Source: an uncultured Achromobacter sp.
GTDB lineage: Bacteria > Pseudomonadota > Gammaproteobacteria > Burkholderiales > Burkholderiaceae_B
Length of the DNA: 8,499 nt
Reading direction: 5' to 3'
Assembly: GCA_913775005.1 (NCBI GenBank)
Contig: CAJYKY010000182.1
Span: 1 to 8,499 of the forward strand
The translations under genes and the position numbers were made by a program. The notes beneath the pieces were generated by a model that worked only from the letters and a program-made list of their open reading frames with translations, had not been told where the DNA came from and searched no databases. Below are positions 6,715-8,499 of the stretch, piece by piece (within the stretch, counting starts at the first letter, position 1; the number at the start of each line of letters is the position of its first letter).

Positions 6715-7779
6715 TTACGCGTGAGCGCGCCACTCCAAGGCTTCACCTGCGGCCAAAGGTACGAGCGTCGTACCGCCAAATGCCAACTCATCAGGCACCT
6801 GATAGGTTTCGCGTACCAACGTCAACGTGCCGGTGTTGCGCGGCAAGCCGTAGAAGTCCGGGCCGTGGAAACTAGCGAAGGCTTCCAGCTTGTCCAGCTT
6901 ACCTACGGCGTCAAACGCGGTGGCATACAGCTCCATCGCGTGCAGCGCGGTATAGCATCCCGCACAGCCGCATGCATGTTCCTTCAAGCCACGCGCGTGC
7001 GGCGCGCTGTCCGTACCCAGGAAGAAGCGCGGGCTGCCGCTGGTAGCCGCTTCAACAAGAGCCAGGCGATGCGTCTCGCGCTTGAGAATCGGCAGGCAGT
7101 ACATGTGCGGACGCACGCCACCTTGAAAAATGGCATTGCGGTTGTACAGCAGATGCTGCGGGGTGATCGTTGCGGCGATGGGCCCTTCGGCGTCGCGCAC
7201 ATACTCGGCGCCTTCCTTCGTCGTGATGTGTTCAAACACCACCTTCAGCGCGGGAAAGGCGCGGCGCAATGGCTTCATCACACGCTCAACGAAGATCGCT
7301 TCGCGGTCGAACACATCAATCGCCGGGTCTGTCACTTCGCCATGCACCAGCAAAGGCATGCCGCACTTTTGCAGCGCTTCAAGGGCGCTGGCGCACTTGC
7401 CCAGCAAGTCGGTCACGCCGGCGTCGGAGTTCGTCGTGGCGCCGGCCGGGTACAGCTTAACCGCATAGACCTGACCGGATTCGTGCGCACGGAAGATTTC
7501 CTCGGCCGACGTGTTATCGGTCAGGTACAGCGTCATCAACGGCGTGAACGCATCGGGGTTGCCGCCGGCTTTGCGCAGCGCTTCCAGAATGCGACCGCGG
7601 TAGGCAAGCGCCTGCTCGGTGGTCGTCACGGGCGGCTTCAGGTTCGGCATGATGATGGCGCGCGCGAACTGGCGCGCCGTGTCCGCGACCACGGCTTCCA
7701 GGGCCGCGCCATCACGCAGGTGCAGATGCCAATCGTCGGGGCGGGTGATGGTGAGCTGAGTTGTGTTTTGAGTAGACAT
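6715..7779 (-). CDS. pyrC: Dihydroorotase, class II (PyrC)
   Basis: PyrC is the zinc enzyme that reversibly cyclises N-carbamoyl-L-aspartate to dihydroorotate, the third step of pyrimidine synthesis, in the cytoplasm. The 354-aa length is near that of the E. coli enzyme (348). Metal and substrate residues are in place: HLHLR (18-22, H18 and H20 as zinc ligands, R22 for substrate), MPNLKPP (44-50), the lysine expected to be carbamylated in YAVKLYPAGATTNSD (K108), H146 in LLVHGEVTD, H184 in FEHITT, and the catalytic aspartate D257 in LGTDSAPH. CGCAGC (270-275) also matches class II enzymes. The ATG at 7779 gives the usual few residues before 'ITRPDDWHLHLRDG'; only a weak AAGAAG-like site precedes it. 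It starts 11 nt after the amidohydrolase stop on the same strand, so the two are probably co-transcribed. It converges with uup. Confidence 0.97.
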   Translation of the reverse strand: MSTQNTTQLTITRPDDWHLHLRDGAALEAVVADTARQFARAIIMPNLKPPVTTTEQALAYRGRILEALRKAGGNPDAFTPLMTLYLTDNTSAEEIFRAHESGQVYAVKLYPAGATTNSDAGVTDLLGKCASALEALQKCGMPLLVHGEVTDPAIDVFDREAIFVERVMKPLRRAFPALKVVFEHITTKEGAEYVRDAEGPIAATITPQHLLYNRNAIFQGGVRPHMYCLPILKRETHRLALVEAATSGSPRFFLGTDSAPHARGLKEHACGCAGCYTALHAMELYATAFDAVGKLDKLEAFASFHGPDFYGLPRNTGTLTLVRETYQVPDELAFGGTTLVPLAAGEALEWRAHA

Positions 7780-7790
7780 GAAAGGGCTTC

Positions 7791-8499
7791 TTAATCTGCC
7801 AGCGGCATGCCCCGTTCTGCCAGCGCGCAGAACATCGCGCTGCCCAGGGGAATGACCGCATCGTTGAAATCAAAATGCGAGTTGTGCAAGACGCAGCCAG
7901 ACTCCGCGCCGCCCTGCCCCAAGCGAAAGTACGCGCCCGGCTTGCTCTGCAACATGAAGGAGAAGTCTTCGGAACCCATCGAGGGTACCAGGTCGCGCAC
8001 CACGTTTTCCTTACCGATCATTTCGGTGGCAATGTCCGCCACCAGGTTGGCGTGCTGCGGCGTATTCAAGGTGGCGGGATAGATGCGTTCGTAGATGACT
8101 TCCGCCGTGCCGCCAAACGCGCTTGCAATCGCGGTGACCAGCTCGCGCATGCGGGTCTCGACCATCTCCTGCACCGACTTGCGGAACGTGCGTACCGTGC
8201 CCACCAATTTGGCTTCACGCGGAATCACGCTCATGGCGCCCGGGTGGCCGGCCTGCATCGAACCGATCGACACCACCGCCGAATCCAGCGGGTTGACGTT
8301 GCGCGACACAATGGTCTGCAAGGCCGTGATGATCTGGCCCGCGATGGTCACCGGATCAATCGTTTGGTAAGGATGCGCACCGTGCCCGCCTCGGCCGGTG
8401 ATCTGAATCTCGAAGCGATCCGCGGCCGCCATCATCGGGCCGGGGTTGATGCCAATGGTGCCAGGGCGCAGGCCAGGCCAGTTGTGCAAGGCATAGATG
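7791..8499 (-). CDS. M20-family amidohydrolase (hippurate hydrolase / N-acyl-amino-acid hydrolase type), C-terminal part
   Basis: The coding frame is open to the right edge, so the gene begins outside the window; the 235 residues seen are roughly the last 60% of a protein that is usually near 390-400 aa. The fragment begins IYALHNWPGLRPG, the 'HNWPG' block whose histidine is a metal ligand in this family. The inserted dimerisation domain follows, with FEIQITGRGGHGAHPYQTIDPV and VIPREAKLVGTVRTF. The frame then returns to the catalytic domain with PSMGSEDFSFML and LHNSHFDFND (a second metal-ligand histidine about residue 208), ending in ALAERGMPLAD. Known relatives cleave acyl groups from amino acids (hippurate, indole-acetyl-amino acids, p-aminobenzoyl-glutamate). 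The substrate here cannot be told, because the N-terminal metal-binding half is missing and the family is broad. The short gap to pyrC suggests a shared transcript, not necessarily a shared pathway. Confidence 0.88.
   Translation of the reverse strand, partial: IYALHNWPGLRPGTIGINPGPMMAAADRFEIQITGRGGHGAHPYQTIDPVTIAGQIITALQTIVSRNVNPLDSAVVSIGSMQAGHPGAMSVIPREAKLVGTVRTFRKSVQEMVETRMRELVTAIASAFGGTAEVIYERIYPATLNTPQHANLVADIATEMIGKENVVRDLVPSMGSEDFSFMLQSKPGAYFRLGQGGAESGCVLHNSHFDFNDAVIPLGSAMFCALAERGMPLAD

Noticed and set aside
6721..7794. A 357-codon plus-strand frame antisense to pyrC
   Set aside because: It is almost coextensive with pyrC and has the Arg/His/Gln-rich make-up of a mirror frame; no motif or ribosome site supports it.

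Overview
The window looks like chromosomal housekeeping DNA from a GC-rich betaproteobacterium, most likely of the Alcaligenaceae (Bordetella/Achromobacter type). That reading rests on the protein sequences (MraZ, RsmH, Uup and PyrC all have the look of that family), on the gene order and on the GC-rich codon use. It comes from recall rather than a database search, so the genus is uncertain. I found no mobile element, CRISPR array, tRNA, prophage or unfamiliar multi-gene system.

The left part (1-3807, all minus strand) is the start of the division and cell wall (dcw) cluster, in transcription order mraZ, rsmH (mraW), ftsL, ftsI, murE. murE runs off the left edge. The genes are packed tightly: rsmH follows mraZ after 8 nt, ftsL overlaps the rsmH stop by 1 nt, and ftsI and murE each start inside an ATGA overlap with the gene before. 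A good sigma70-type promoter (TTGACC-17-TAGAGT) precedes mraZ. Just after it lie pentamers spaced 10 nt apart that resemble the TGGGN operator bound by MraZ itself, so the cluster is probably autoregulated.

The middle (about 3808-4740) is non-coding apart from the RNase P RNA gene rnpB on the minus strand. Its ends are fixed by an 11-bp P1 helix. About 235 nt of unassigned sequence follows its mature 3' end before a clear intrinsic terminator that shields the mraZ promoter from upstream reading. rnpB and the plus-strand gene uup are divergent and share a 130-bp promoter region.

The right part holds uup (plus strand; ABC-F ATPase with two ATP sites and a C-terminal coiled coil), a long hairpin terminator, and then, converging on the minus strand, pyrC (class II dihydroorotase, pyrimidine synthesis). 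Eleven nucleotides upstream of pyrC is the end of an M20-family amidohydrolase gene that enters from the right edge. The last two probably share a transcript.

The points most worth a second look are the phased MraZ-box array, the unexplained rnpB trailer, the lack of a Shine-Dalgarno sequence before rsmH and uup, and a perfect 16-bp AT-rich palindrome between uup and pyrC.
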